Assembly (NCBI RefSeq): GCF_900637905.1
Contig: NZ_LR134472.1
Span: 1,550,001-1,614,000, forward strand
Length of the DNA stretch: 64,000 nt
Source of the DNA: Parvimonas micra
GTDB lineage: Bacteria > Bacillota > Clostridia > Tissierellales > Peptoniphilaceae
Direction of reading: 5' to 3'
Shown here: piece after piece, positions 52,191 through 61,887 of the stretch
How the letters are laid out: each line of letters begins with the position of its first letter
How positions within the stretch are numbered: position 1 is the first letter of the stretch
The notes under the pieces: generated by a model
The model's input: the letters and a program-made list of their open reading frames with translations, nothing else
Databases searched by the model: none
Told to the model about the DNA's origin: nothing
Translations under genes and position numbers: made by a program

Positions 52191-52219
52191 TTGCTTAAAA
52201 TTTATAAATTTGATATACT
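52191..52219 (+). promoter_or_regulatory. Promoter of the dut-ftsK-pgsA-recA region
   Basis: TTGCTT (52191-52196), 17-base spacer, TATACT (52214-52219), 37 bases before dut. Confidence 0.65.
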
Positions 52220-52255
52220 ATAAATGTTCAAATTATAATTTTGGAGGATAATTTA

Positions 52256-52687
52256 ATGGAAGTTAAAATTATAAATAGAAGCAAAAATGAGAATCCAACT
52301 TATGCTACGGAAGGAGCTTCCGGATTTGATTTAAGAGCTAATTTAGATGAAGATCTAGTTATTAAACCTATGGAAAGATTTGCTGTTCCAACAGGATTAT
52401 TTATAGAGATACCTTTGGGTTATGAAGGTCAAATAAGAGCTAGAAGTGGAATGAGTTTAAAGCATGGTATAACTATGGCAAATGGTGTTGGTACTATAGA
52501 TAGTGATTATAGAGGTGAAATAAAGGTTCTTATTGTTAATATTTCTGATAAAGAATATGTCATAAAAAATAATGATAGAATTGCACAAATGATAATTACA
52601 AAATATGAAAGAGCTGATTTTAAACTTGTAGAAGAACTATCTGATACAACTAGAGATAAAGGTGGATTTGGACATACAGGTTATTGA
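52256..52687 (+). CDS. dut: dUTP diphosphatase
   Basis: Hydrolyses dUTP to dUMP, which keeps uracil out of DNA and feeds thymidylate synthesis. The 143-residue trimeric-type dUTPase has all five motifs: [12 protein letters not shown] (1), [12 protein letters not shown] (2), [15 protein letters not shown] (3), NDRIAQMII (4) and [11 protein letters not shown] (5). The start at 52256 follows GGAGG; five codons upstream lack a ribosome site. ftsK begins 11 bases after its stop. Confidence 0.95.
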   Translation: MEVKIINRSKNENPTYATEGASGFDLRANLDEDLVIKPMERFAVPTGLFIEIPLGYEGQIRARSGMSLKHGITMANGVGTIDSDYRGEIKVLIVNISDKEYVIKNNDRIAQMIITKYERADFKLVEELSDTTRDKGGFGHTGY

Positions 52688-52698
52688 TAGGGGAAAAT

Positions 52699-55029
52699 AT
52701 GAAAAATAGGAGAAAAACTAAGCCGAAGACAAAGAAAGTAAATTTCAATAGAGAAAATAGACTTTTTAAAAATATTATTTTGGGGTTGTTTTTATTAAAT
52801 TCTTTTTTCATTTTATTTTCTTTTTTTGGTAATACAGGATTTTTAGGGAATTTTGTTAGAAATATTTTTCAAAATTTATTCGGTAGTACGTATTTTATAT
52901 TTTTACTTATTATGGAAGTTATTTATATAATTGTGCTTTTTGGGAAATTAAATAAGAAAAATAAAAACCGTAGTATTATGACTTTGTTATTATTTTTTAA
53001 TTATATGGCTATGGTTGACTTGGCAAATAATTCTTCTAATAATTTTTCAATAAAATTAGCTGTTGCTAAGAACTCAGTTCCAAAAGGAAGTGGATATATT
53101 GGAGCTGTTTTTGGATATTTTTATAATATTATGATCGGAATGATAGGTCTTTATATTTTTACTTTTATAATAGGATTATTTTTAATACTATCTTTTTTAG
53201 ATATAACATTTGTGGATTTTTTAAAAATTATGAAAAGTTATATTTTAAAAGCTTTTGAAAATATAAATAATAAATATTCAAAATATAAAGAAGAAAAAAT
53301 TTTTAAAGAGCAATCAAAAGAAGAAAATGTCAATGAAAATTTAGAAATTACTGGAAATGAAGACAACTTAGAAGAAAGAGAAATAGTAGTTTTAGACCAT
53401 AGTGATAATTTTAGCAAAGACGAAGAAATTGAAACTGAAGAAATAAAAAAAGAAGAGCTGTTAAATAGTTTCAATCTGTTTCCAGATGAAAATTTAAAAA
53501 ATATTGAGAGAAAAGAAAAATTTTCTGAAAAAAAATCAGATGATTTGGATATAAAAATAAATAGTTCTGAGGATAAAAAAATAGAATACAAGATACCACC
53601 TTTAAGTTTATTAAAGGGAAGTAGAGTAAAAGAAACTGAATCAGAACAAACTTTAAAACAAAGAGCTAAAAAAATTGAAGCAACTTTAAAAAGTTTTGGA
53701 GTAGGAGCAAAAGTTGTTAGAATAAATAAAGGCCCCACAGTAACTTGTTTTGAATTACAACCTGATATGGGTGTTAAAGTAAATAAAATTGTAAATTTAG
53801 CGGATGATTTATCTTTAGCTTTAGCATCTTCAGATATAAGAATCGAAGCTCCAATTCCGGGAAAATCAGTAATTGGTATAGAAGTTGCAAATACCTTAAA
53901 AGAAAATGTATCTTTAAAAGAGATATTATCTTCAAAAGAGTATCAAAATTGTACATCTAAGATGCCAATGGCACTCGGAAAGACAATTTCAGGAGAAATT
54001 ATAGTTTCTTCAATAGATAAAATGCCACATATGTTAATTGCAGGAGCGACAGGATCCGGAAAATCTGTTTGTATAAATACTTTAATTATGAGCATTTTAT
54101 TTAAATCTTCTCCTGAAGATGTAAAAATGATTTTGATAGATCCAAAAGTGGTTGAACTTAAGATTTACAATAAAATTCCACATCTTGCAATTCCGGTTGT
54201 TACTGATTCGAAAAAAGCAAGTGCAGCTTTAAACTGGGCTGTTAGAGAGATGGAGAGACGTTATACTTTATTTTCTGATAATCAAGTTAGAGATATTAAA
54301 GGATATAACGAAAAACAAAAAACTGATGAATTAGAAAAATTACCTTATTTGGTTATAGTAATAGATGAACTATCAGATTTAATGATGGTAAGTGCAAATG
54401 AAGTAGAATCTTATATTTGTAGACTTGCACAAATGGCTAGAGCTTGTGGAATTCATTTGATAGTTGCTACTCAAAGACCTTCGGTTGATGTAATAACAGG
54501 AACAATAAAGGCGAATATTCCATCAAGAATTTCGTTCCAAGTTTCTTCACAAATTGATTCAAGAACTATTCTTGACTCATCCGGCGCTGAAACATTATTG
54601 GGAAAAGGAGATATGTTGTTTAATCCTTCAGGTGTTTCAAAGCCTATTAGAATTCAAGGCTGTTTTGTTTCTGATAGTGAAGTTGAAGCAGTTGTCAATA
54701 ATATTAAAGAACAAACTCAAGAAGTTTTTTATGATGAAGAAATTATAAAAAATATTGAATCTGAAGTTTCTAATATGGATAATGAAGATGATGATGTCGA
54801 TGAGTTATTTTATGATGCAGTTAGAATAGTTTTAGAGGAAAATTCTGCTTCAATTTCATTATTACAACGTAAGATGAAGATTGGCTATGCTAGAGCTGGA
54901 AGAATAATTGATGAAATGGAAAATAGAATGATTGTAAGTAAACAAGATGGAAGTAAACCTAGAAAAATTTTAGTGGGTTTTGATTATTTAGATAGATTGA
55001 AAGGGGAAAGTAATGAATATAGCAAATAA
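52699..55029 (+). CDS. ftsK: DNA translocase FtsK/SpoIIIE
   Basis: A 776-residue DNA pump that clears chromosome termini from the closing septum. Four N-terminal membrane helices (residues 20-190) are followed by an acidic linker (about 190-320) and the alpha-beta motor, with Walker [12 protein letters not shown], Walker [14 protein letters not shown] and [17 protein letters not shown]. The C-terminal gamma winged helix ([39 protein letters not shown]) reads KOPS-type sequences. The start at ATG 52699 has AGGGGA upstream. It overlaps pgsA by 17 bases. Confidence 0.95.
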   Translation: MKNRRKTKPKTKKVNFNRENRLFKNIILGLFLLNSFFILFSFFGNTGFLGNFVRNIFQNLFGSTYFIFLLIMEVIYIIVLFGKLNKKNKNRSIMTLLLFFNYMAMVDLANNSSNNFSIKLAVAKNSVPKGSGYIGAVFGYFYNIMIGMIGLYIFTFIIGLFLILSFLDITFVDFLKIMKSYILKAFENINNKYSKYKEEKIFKEQSKEENVNENLEITGNEDNLEEREIVVLDHSDNFSKDEEIETEEIKKEELLNSFNLFPDENLKNIERKEKFSEKKSDDLDIKINSSEDKKIEYKIPPLSLLKGSRVKETESEQTLKQRAKKIEATLKSFGVGAKVVRINKGPTVTCFELQPDMGVKVNKIVNLADDLSLALASSDIRIEAPIPGKSVIGIEVANTLKENVSLKEILSSKEYQNCTSKMPMALGKTISGEIIVSSIDKMPHMLIAGATGSGKSVCINTLIMSILFKSSPEDVKMILIDPKVVELKIYNKIPHLAIPVVTDSKKASAALNWAVREMERRYTLFSDNQVRDIKGYNEKQKTDELEKLPYLVIVIDELSDLMMVSANEVESYICRLAQMARACGIHLIVATQRPSVDVITGTIKANIPSRISFQVSSQIDSRTILDSSGAETLLGKGDMLFNPSGVSKPIRIQGCFVSDSEVEAVVNNIKEQTQEVFYDEEIIKNIESEVSNMDNEDDDVDELFYDAVRIVLEENSASISLLQRKMKIGYARAGRIIDEMENRMIVSKQDGSKPRKILVGFDYLDRLKGESNEYSK

Positions 55030-55555
55030 ATTAACTTTGTTTAGAGTATTTTTAGTACCTATTTTTATTATGAGTTTGCTATTTTTAGGAATAAATAATA
55101 TTTTAGGGTTTTTAATTTTTGTAATTGCATCTTTGACTGATATGTTAGATGGATATTTGGCTAGAAGTAGAAATTTAGTTACTACTTTTGGAAAATTTAT
55201 GGACCCTCTAGCAGATAAAATATTGGCTTGTTCTGCACTTGTTATGCTTGTACAATTTGGAAAAGTTGAGGCATGGATGGTTTGCATTGTTTTAGCAAGA
55301 GAGTTTATAATTTCCGGATTTAGATTGATAGCTGCATCAAATGGAATAGTTATTTCAGCCAGTATTTATGGTAAGATAAAAACTATTACTCAACTTTTTG
55401 CAATAAGTTTTATACTTTTAAATTCTACAAGATTAATTAAAATTCCATTAAATATTGATATTATATTGTGGTATATATCTGTTGTGTTTACAATTATTTC
55501 AGCAATAGATTATATTTGGAAAAATATAAAAGTTTTAGATTTAAAAAATATATAA
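55013..55555 (+). CDS. pgsA: CDP-diacylglycerol-glycerol-3-phosphate 3-phosphatidyltransferase
   Basis: Makes phosphatidylglycerol phosphate, the committed step to phosphatidylglycerol. The 180-residue membrane enzyme has the CDP-alcohol phosphatidyltransferase motif D-x2-DG-x2-AR-x8-G-x3-D-x3-D in [10 protein letters not shown]...[11 protein letters not shown] (residues 43-69) and an N-terminal [15 protein letters not shown]. It starts inside the end of ftsK and precedes recA by 15 bases. pgsA-recA is a common neighbour pair in Firmicutes. Confidence 0.94.
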   Translation: MNIANKLTLFRVFLVPIFIMSLLFLGINNILGFLIFVIASLTDMLDGYLARSRNLVTTFGKFMDPLADKILACSALVMLVQFGKVEAWMVCIVLAREFIISGFRLIAASNGIVISASIYGKIKTITQLFAISFILLNSTRLIKIPLNIDIILWYISVVFTIISAIDYIWKNIKVLDLKNI

Positions 55556-55570
55556 TTTTAGGAGGATAAA

Positions 55571-56716
55571 ATGGCTATAAAAAAAACAGATAAGTTCGAA
55601 AGAATAGAAGATAAAGATGAAAGAAAAAAAGCTTTATCAATTGCACTTGAAAAAATTGAAAAAGATTTTGGAAAAGGTATAATAATGAGAATGGGAGATG
55701 CTCCTAAAGTAAATATAGAGTCCATAAGTACAGGAGCAATGAATTTAGATATTGCTTTGGGAATTGGAGGAATACCTAAAGGAAGAATTGTGGAAATTTA
55801 TGGTCCAGAATCTTCTGGTAAAACTACATTAACATTGCATATAATAGCAGAATCTCAAAAAGCTGGAGGAGTAGCTGCCTTTATTGATGCAGAGCATGCA
55901 TTAGACCCGGAATATGCTAGAAAATTAGGAGTAGATGTAGATAATTTACTTATATCACAACCTGATACCGGTGAACAAGCATTAGCCATTGTTGAAGCTT
56001 TAGTTAGAAGTTCCGGAATTGATTTAGTTATAGTTGATTCTGTTGCAGCACTTGTTCCAAGAGCAGAAATTGAAGGAAATATGGGAGACTCTCATATGGG
56101 ATTGCATGCTAGACTTATGAGTCAAGCATTGAGAAAATTAGCAGGTATAATTTCAAAGTCAAATACAACGGTTGTATTTATTAATCAATTAAGATCAAAT
56201 ATTTCAACTAATCCTTATGCCGGAGGTGGTCCTGCAGAAACTACAACAGGAGGTAGGGCTTTAAAATTTTATGCAAGTGTTAGAATTGATATAAGGCGTG
56301 CAGAACAATTAAAGCAAGGAGATGGAGAACCTTATGGAGCAAAAACTAAAGTAAAAGTTGTTAAGAATAAAATGGCTCCTCCATTTAAGACATGTGAATT
56401 TGATATAATTTTTGGTGAAGGAATATCAAAACTTGGAATTATAGTAGATATGGCTGCTGATAAAAACATAATAAAAAAATCAGGTGCATGGTATAGCTGT
56501 GGAGATATTAAACTTGGACAAGGAAAAGAAAAAGCGAAAATTTATCTAGAAGAACATCCAGCGTTTTTGGAAGAAATTAAAGAAAAAATTTATAAATCTT
56601 ATGGGATTGAGTATGAAAAGAAAGATGTTCCGAAAGAAGTTGAAACAATAAATTTAACTGATAAAGAAATTGAAGATTCGGAAGAATTACTATTGGATGA
56701 TTTAATAATTGAATAA
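55571..56716 (+). CDS. recA: Recombinase RecA
   Basis: ATP-dependent strand-exchange protein for homologous recombination and SOS induction. The 381-residue RecA has Walker [10 protein letters not shown] (about residues 76-84), [18 protein letters not shown] (Walker B and L1), [11 protein letters not shown] (Gln switch), and the C-terminal acidic tail. AGGAGG precedes the ATG. It follows pgsA closely and ends at a terminator. I saw no clear LexA (Cheo-type) box, since it probably shares the dut or ftsK transcript. Confidence 0.97.
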   Translation: MAIKKTDKFERIEDKDERKKALSIALEKIEKDFGKGIIMRMGDAPKVNIESISTGAMNLDIALGIGGIPKGRIVEIYGPESSGKTTLTLHIIAESQKAGGVAAFIDAEHALDPEYARKLGVDVDNLLISQPDTGEQALAIVEALVRSSGIDLVIVDSVAALVPRAEIEGNMGDSHMGLHARLMSQALRKLAGIISKSNTTVVFINQLRSNISTNPYAGGGPAETTTGGRALKFYASVRIDIRRAEQLKQGDGEPYGAKTKVKVVKNKMAPPFKTCEFDIIFGEGISKLGIIVDMAADKNIIKKSGAWYSCGDIKLGQGKEKAKIYLEEHPAFLEEIKEKIYKSYGIEYEKKDVPKEVETINLTDKEIEDSEELLLDDLIIE

Positions 56717-56726
56717 TGTATATAAT

Positions 56727-56758
56727 AAAGATGAGATTTTAAATGCTCATCTTTTTAT
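56727..56758 (+). terminator. Rho-independent terminator after recA
   Basis: Nine-base stem AAAGATGAG / CTCATCTTT (56727-56735, 56746-56754) and a T run. Confidence 0.9.
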
Positions 56759-56882
56759 ATTAAAATTTGTATAAAGATGATTTTTATTTGTTATTATGAT
56801 ATAATAGACGTAGTTTTGTTCCTTATAATAATGATATTTATTTTATTATAGTGATATATAATAATTAGTTTTTGGAGGTTTT

Positions 56883-57926
56883 ATGAAAATAGATTTATTA
56901 AAAAATAGTTTTATAAATATTTCTAAGAATATTTATGATTCTGATTTTATTAATTTAGCCAAAATTAATGATGAAAAAATATGTTTTGATGATAATACAT
57001 TATTTCTTTCTAAAAGTAGTAAAGATAAATTAAATTCTCAACCTATTGAAAATAATAAAGAGTGTGTTTATATTTTTAAGTATTTTAACTCTTATGGTGT
57101 ACTTGCAGATTTGCCGATTGAAGAATATACGTCAGAAAAAATAAAATGTCATGAACTTGTTTTACCTGATGTTATTCAAGGGATGATTGCAAATTATCAT
57201 ATATATAATGCTGAAACAGCTCCTGTTTTCATTGTACACAAAGAAGAAATTGATTATAAAAAAATTATTGAAATGAAAAAATATAAAAAAGAATATCATT
57301 TTGATAATATTGATTTATATGTTTATTTTGAAAACGAAGCTAAAGAAATTATAGAAAATTTTTCAAGTGTTGAACAAATGTATGTAGCTGATGGGCATCA
57401 TAGATTGTATACTTCTTCTATGTTAAAAGATAAAGACAATGTTTTTTCATGTTTTTTAAGTTTTTCTCAAGTCACAATTTCTCCTATACATAGAGTTATT
57501 AGAAATATTGATGCTACTTCTTTTGAAAAAGCAAAATTATTTATGAATAGCTTTTTAGAAGTTTTTGATGATGGAGAATTAAAGAAAGGTTTTGTTAGAA
57601 TATCATATCAAGATGATTCTTTCCTTGTAAAGTTAAAAGATACAGAAAATGATTTGTTCTGGAACAATGATGTATATAGAATGAATACTCAAATTATTTC
57701 GACAGCTTTTAGAATTTTAAACTTTTCAAATGTTGAATATATTGGAGATAATGAGATTTTATTTGTTAAAAAAAATCTTGGAAAAAATGACGTATTAATT
57801 GAACTTTGTCCGTTAGATGCTGATGAATTTATGGAATTAGCTAATGAAGTTTGTGTACTACCGCCAAAATCTACATTTTTTATTCCAAAATTTCCATCAT
57901 TTTTAGTATTTAAAAAGTATAAATAG
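56883..57926 (+). CDS. DUF1015 family protein
   Basis: A 347-residue cytoplasmic protein. Landmarks of DUF1015 are the central YVADGHHRLYTS (about residues 170-181) and the C-terminal LPPKSTFFIPKFPSFLVF. The family is widespread in clostridia, usually near phosphoserine or amino-acid genes. It is only distantly linked to the serine kinase SerK, so a phosphotransfer role is a guess. GGAGG precedes the ATG. The next gene follows after 11 bases with its own GGAGG, so the two probably act together. Confidence 0.85.
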   Translation: MKIDLLKNSFINISKNIYDSDFINLAKINDEKICFDDNTLFLSKSSKDKLNSQPIENNKECVYIFKYFNSYGVLADLPIEEYTSEKIKCHELVLPDVIQGMIANYHIYNAETAPVFIVHKEEIDYKKIIEMKKYKKEYHFDNIDLYVYFENEAKEIIENFSSVEQMYVADGHHRLYTSSMLKDKDNVFSCFLSFSQVTISPIHRVIRNIDATSFEKAKLFMNSFLEVFDDGELKKGFVRISYQDDSFLVKLKDTENDLFWNNDVYRMNTQIISTAFRILNFSNVEYIGDNEILFVKKNLGKNDVLIELCPLDADEFMELANEVCVLPPKSTFFIPKFPSFLVFKKYK

Positions 57927-57937
57927 GAGGTGCTTAA

Positions 57938-59755
57938 ATGCAAGCAGTTATATTAGCCGCAGGTCTTGGTAGTAGATTAAAAAAATTAACTGAAAATAAT
58001 ACAAAATCCATGGTAGAGGTAAATGGTATTTCTCTAATGGAGAGAATGTTAAGGATATTAGATACAAAATCTCTTTCAAATATAGTTGTTGTTACAGGAT
58101 ATAAGAGTGAATTTTTTATTAATTATATAAAATCTTTAAATATAAATACCAAGTTAACTTTTATAAATAATGAAATTTATGATAAAACTAATAATATTTA
58201 TTCAATGTTTCTTGCTAAGAATGAAATGATTAATGAAGATAGTATTTTACTTGAATCTGATTTAATTTTTGATGATGAGATGATTACAGAAATTTTAGAA
58301 GATAATCGTAAAAACTTAGCTTTAGTTGCAAAATATGAACGTTGGATGGATGGAACTTGTTTAAAAATAAATGAAAATGAGGAAATATTAGATTTTATTC
58401 CAGGAAAAGATTTTAACTTTGAAGATGCTGATAATTATTTTAAAACTATAAATATTTATAAATTTTCTAAAGAATTTTCTAAAAATATTTATTTTCCATT
58501 TTTAGAAGCATATATGAGTGCAAATGGAAAAAATGATTATTATGAAGCTGTTTTAAAGACAATTATTGATTTAGGTAAAAATTATATTTATGCAAAAGTA
58601 ATTTCAGATGATATCAAGTGGTATGAAATTGATGATGAACAAGATCTTAATATTGCCTCTTCAATTTTTTCAAATGGAGATGAAAAACTTGAAAAATATC
58701 AAATAAGATATGGTGGATATTGGAGATATCCTAAACTATTAGATTTTTGTTATTTAGTAAATCCATATTTCCCGCCTAAAAAAATGATAGATGAGTTGAA
58801 ATATAATTTTAAAGTCCTGCTTGAGCAATACCCATCAGGGCTTGATGTAAATTCTAGTCTTGTAGCAAAAATTTTTGATATAAAAAAAGAAAATATTGTT
58901 GTTGGAAATGGAGCTGCTGAACTTATAAAATCAGTCATCGAAAAAATTGATGGAAATATTGGGTTTATCAGACCAACTTTTGAAGAATATCCTAATAGAC
59001 ATAATAGTGAAAAATCAATAGTATTTATTCCAAAAAACGATAATTTTTCATATACTGCTAAAGATATAATTGAATTTTATTCTGACAAAGATATAGAAGC
59101 ATTGGTTTTAATAAACCCCGATAATCCTACAGGTAATTATATTTGTAAGAAAGATATTTTTACTTTAATTGACTGGGCTAAAGATAAAAAAATTAAATTT
59201 ATTTTAGATGAGAGTTTTGTTGACTTTGCTGAAGAAGAAAATTCAACATTTTTAAATGATAAATTATTAAATTTATATGACGATTTTATTGTTGTAAAGA
59301 GTATTTCAAAATCTTATGGAGTTCCAGGTATTCGTCTTGGTATTGTTGCGACTTCAAATTCACATTTAATTTCTATGATTAAAAAAGATGTGTCAATTTG
59401 GAATATAAATTCATTTGGAGAATATTATCTTCAGATATATGATAAATATAAAAAAGTTTATGCTAATGCACTAGTTGAAATCAAAAACGCTAGAAAAATA
59501 TTTTTAAATGAATTAAATAAAATTGAAGAACTTAGAGTTGTACCTTCTCAAGCAAATTATTTTACTATTGAATTGAAAAAAGGAAATTCTAAAGAATTAT
59601 GCTCAAAAATGCTCGAAAATTACAATATATTTATAAAAGATTTAACTTCAAAGATTAATTTAAAAAATAGAGAATTTATTAGAGTAGCAGTTAGAAATAT
59701 TGAAGATAATGAAATTTTTGTTTCAGCAGTTAAAGATTATTTTAAAAATATATAG
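57938..59755 (+). CDS. Bifunctional nucleotidyltransferase-aminotransferase fusion
   Basis: A 605-residue two-domain enzyme. Residues 1-235 are a LicC/PntC-like NTP transferase: MQAVILAAGLGSRLKKLT is the nucleotide-binding loop, and LLESDLIFDD the metal site. Residues about 245-605 are a class I/II PLP enzyme of the HisC/CobD type: NPDNPTGNYI, DESFVDFA, and VKSISKSYGVPGIRLG with the PLP lysine. Similar fusions make CDP-activated amino alcohols or aminoethylphosphonate for decorating lipids and glycans. No phosphonate synthesis gene is visible here. It lies 11 bases after the DUF1015 gene and ends at a terminator. Confidence 0.87.
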   Translation: MQAVILAAGLGSRLKKLTENNTKSMVEVNGISLMERMLRILDTKSLSNIVVVTGYKSEFFINYIKSLNINTKLTFINNEIYDKTNNIYSMFLAKNEMINEDSILLESDLIFDDEMITEILEDNRKNLALVAKYERWMDGTCLKINENEEILDFIPGKDFNFEDADNYFKTINIYKFSKEFSKNIYFPFLEAYMSANGKNDYYEAVLKTIIDLGKNYIYAKVISDDIKWYEIDDEQDLNIASSIFSNGDEKLEKYQIRYGGYWRYPKLLDFCYLVNPYFPPKKMIDELKYNFKVLLEQYPSGLDVNSSLVAKIFDIKKENIVVGNGAAELIKSVIEKIDGNIGFIRPTFEEYPNRHNSEKSIVFIPKNDNFSYTAKDIIEFYSDKDIEALVLINPDNPTGNYICKKDIFTLIDWAKDKKIKFILDESFVDFAEEENSTFLNDKLLNLYDDFIVVKSISKSYGVPGIRLGIVATSNSHLISMIKKDVSIWNINSFGEYYLQIYDKYKKVYANALVEIKNARKIFLNELNKIEELRVVPSQANYFTIELKKGNSKELCSKMLENYNIFIKDLTSKINLKNREFIRVAVRNIEDNEIFVSAVKDYFKNI

Positions 59756-59766
59756 ACACATAAAAG

Positions 59767-59811
59767 ACAGTAATTTATAATTTACTTTATAATAAATTTA
59801 CTGTTTTTTTA
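59767..59811 (+). terminator. Terminator after the fusion gene
   Basis: Imperfect AT-rich stem starting ACAGTAA (59767-59773) and closing TTACTGT (59798-59804), with one bulge, followed by seven T. Confidence 0.75.
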
Positions 59812-59856
59812 TTATATGAATATGAAAAATATATTTGATTTTTAAAATAAAAAAAT

Positions 59857-59885
59857 TTGTATAAAAGTCATAAATATGGTATACT
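59857..59885 (+). promoter_or_regulatory. Promoter of the plsX-acpP-rnc-smc operon
   Basis: TTGTAT (59857-59862), 17-base spacer, TATACT (59880-59885), 26 bases before the plsX ATG. Confidence 0.7.
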
Positions 59886-59911
59886 AAAGTGTATTGATGT
59901 TGGAGGTAATT

Positions 59912-60907
59912 ATGAAAATAATAGTTGATTTATTGGGTTCGGACAAAGGCGCAGAAACAATTTTTAAAGGAGTAATAGAAACAAGTAAATTACTTAAAGA
60001 TTTATATTTTGTAGTTATCGGACCAAAAGAGACAATAGAGAAAGTAAATATTAGTGATGATTTAAAAAATAGATTAGAAATTATAGATACCAAAGAATAT
60101 ATTTTAAACACGGAAGAACCAACTTTTGCAGTAAGAAGAAAAAAAAATGCTTCAATAGTTTTAGGAATGAAGTGTTTGGATAAAGGGGAGGCTGATGGGT
60201 TGATTTCCTTTGGAAGTACCGGTGCAGCACTTGTTTCCGGACTTTTCATAGCAAAAAGAATGGAAAATGTTGAAAGACCCGCATTAACAATAACTTTACC
60301 AACTAATAAGGATAAAATGATTTTATTGGATATTGGTGCAAATACTGATTGTACTACTGATATTTTAAAACAATTTGCAATAATGGGAAATATTTATGCA
60401 AAAGAAACTTTAAATAAAGAAAATCCTAAGATTGCTCTATTAAATATAGGAAGTGAAAATGGTAAAGGAACTAAAATCTTAAAAGAAACATATTCTGTTT
60501 TGGAAAACGAGAATATGAATTTTGTCGGAAATATTGAATCAAGAGATATTTTCAATGGAGATGTAGATGTTGTAGTATGTGATGGTTTTCATGGAAATGT
60601 GGTACTTAAAACTATTGAAGGTTCAGTTAAGTTTATTTTGGATAATATAAAAAAAACATTAATGTCTTCAATACTTGGAAAGATTGGAGGACTTCTAATA
60701 AAATCACCAATGAAGAAATTGAAAAAAACCTTAGATTATAAAGAGTATGGTGCTTGTCCTATGTTAGGATTAAAAAAAGTTGTATTTAAAGGACATGGAA
60801 GTAGTGATGAAAAAGCTGTTGTTTCAGGAATTGTTTCAATGGTTGATTATATAAAAAAAGATATAAATTTAAAAATTGAAGAAAAAATTGAGAGAGGAGA
60901 AAAATAA
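59912..60907 (+). CDS. plsX: Phosphate acyltransferase PlsX
   Basis: Makes acyl-phosphate from acyl-ACP for phospholipid synthesis. The 331-residue protein starts MKIIVDLLGSDKGAE, a divergent form of the usual DAMGGD-x-GP opening. SFGSTGAALVSGLFIAKRM, DIGANTDCT and VVCDGFHGNVVLKTIEG match PlsX. The start at ATG 59912 follows GGAGG; a TTG six codons earlier overlaps the leader. The stop overlaps the acpP start, and plsX-acpP-rnc-smc is a classical Firmicutes order. Confidence 0.92.
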   Translation: MKIIVDLLGSDKGAETIFKGVIETSKLLKDLYFVVIGPKETIEKVNISDDLKNRLEIIDTKEYILNTEEPTFAVRRKKNASIVLGMKCLDKGEADGLISFGSTGAALVSGLFIAKRMENVERPALTITLPTNKDKMILLDIGANTDCTTDILKQFAIMGNIYAKETLNKENPKIALLNIGSENGKGTKILKETYSVLENENMNFVGNIESRDIFNGDVDVVVCDGFHGNVVLKTIEGSVKFILDNIKKTLMSSILGKIGGLLIKSPMKKLKKTLDYKEYGACPMLGLKKVVFKGHGSSDEKAVVSGIVSMVDYIKKDINLKIEEKIERGEK

Positions 60908-61128
60908 TGGTTTTTGAAAAAGTAAAAGAGTTTTTGCAAAATGCCTTTAAAGGTAAAGAAATAAATTTAGATACTAAATTTAGAGAAGATTTACAAGCTG
61001 ATTCTATAAAAGTTTTAAGTGTTATTATGGATATTGAAGATGAATATAATCTTGAATTAGATGAAGAAACTATACGCTCGATTGTAACAGTTAGAGATTT
61101 AGTAGAATATATAGAAAAAAATATTTAA
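60907..61128 (+). CDS. acpP: Acyl carrier protein
   Basis: A 73-residue acidic carrier protein. The phosphopantetheine attachment site is Ser33 in LQADSIKV, where most ACPs read GADSLD. Helices 2 and 3 carry the acidic IMDIEDEYNLELDEE face that docks partner enzymes. It is translationally coupled to plsX (shared base at 60907) and lies 11 bases before rnc. Confidence 0.93.
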   Translation: MVFEKVKEFLQNAFKGKEINLDTKFREDLQADSIKVLSVIMDIEDEYNLELDEETIRSIVTVRDLVEYIEKNI

Positions 61129-61139
61129 GAGGTAATTTT

Positions 61140-61853
61140 ATGATTACTAAGGAAAGAAAAGAGTTATTAAATGAGTTAATGGAAGTACTAGGATATAAAT
61201 TTAAAGACTTAGAACTGTTAAATTTAGCATTTGTTCATAGATCATATTTAAATGAATGTAAAGATGCTACAATTTCTAATGAAAGACTTGAATTTTTAGG
61301 AGATGTTATTTTAGGTTTTATAGTGAGTGTTGAATTATATGAACAATTTCCAAACTCTGATGAGGGATATCTAACTAAAATCAGAAGTAAAGTTGTTTGT
61401 GAAGAATCTTTTTCTTATGCGGCAAGAACTTTTAATTTGGGAAAATATCTTCTGCTGGGCAAAGGAGAAGATAGCTTTGGAGGTAGAAATAGAAATAGCA
61501 TCTTAGCTGATACTTTTGAGGCACTTTTTGGAGCTTTATATCTTGATGGAGGAATGGATGTTGTTACTGAAATAGCTAACAAATACTTTTTTGACACTGT
61601 TGTTTATAAGATAGATAAAAATATTTTTATAAAAGACTATAAAAGTTATTTGCAAGAATATTTCCATAAAAATGCTACAACTAAAATTAGTTATACCCTT
61701 GTTGCAGAAAGAGGTCCTGATCATGATAAAGAATTTGATATGTGTGTAAATATTGATGATGTTGTAAAGGGATATGGAACCGGAAAAAATAAAAAACAGG
61801 CTGAACAACAAGCGGCGAGAGATGCTCTTATAAAATCAGGAGCTATAAGTTAA
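61140..61853 (+). CDS. rnc: Ribonuclease III
   Basis: Cleaves double-stranded RNA in rRNA maturation and mRNA control. The 237-residue enzyme has the signature NERLEFLGDVILGF (about residues 44-57), the second acidic site DTFEALFGALYLD, and a C-terminal double-stranded RNA-binding domain (YKSYLQEYFHKNATTKISY...KKQAEQQAARDAL). GAGGT precedes the ATG. It is followed by the radical SAM gene. Confidence 0.95.
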   Translation: MITKERKELLNELMEVLGYKFKDLELLNLAFVHRSYLNECKDATISNERLEFLGDVILGFIVSVELYEQFPNSDEGYLTKIRSKVVCEESFSYAARTFNLGKYLLLGKGEDSFGGRNRNSILADTFEALFGALYLDGGMDVVTEIANKYFFDTVVYKIDKNIFIKDYKSYLQEYFHKNATTKISYTLVAERGPDHDKEFDMCVNIDDVVKGYGTGKNKKQAEQQAARDALIKSGAIS

Positions 61854-61887
61854 TAAATGTAATATAATTCCAATTTTTGTACCACAT

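Noticed and set aside
54554-54748. Second + strand frame inside ftsK
   Set aside because: Out of frame within the conserved motor domain; no independent start signal.
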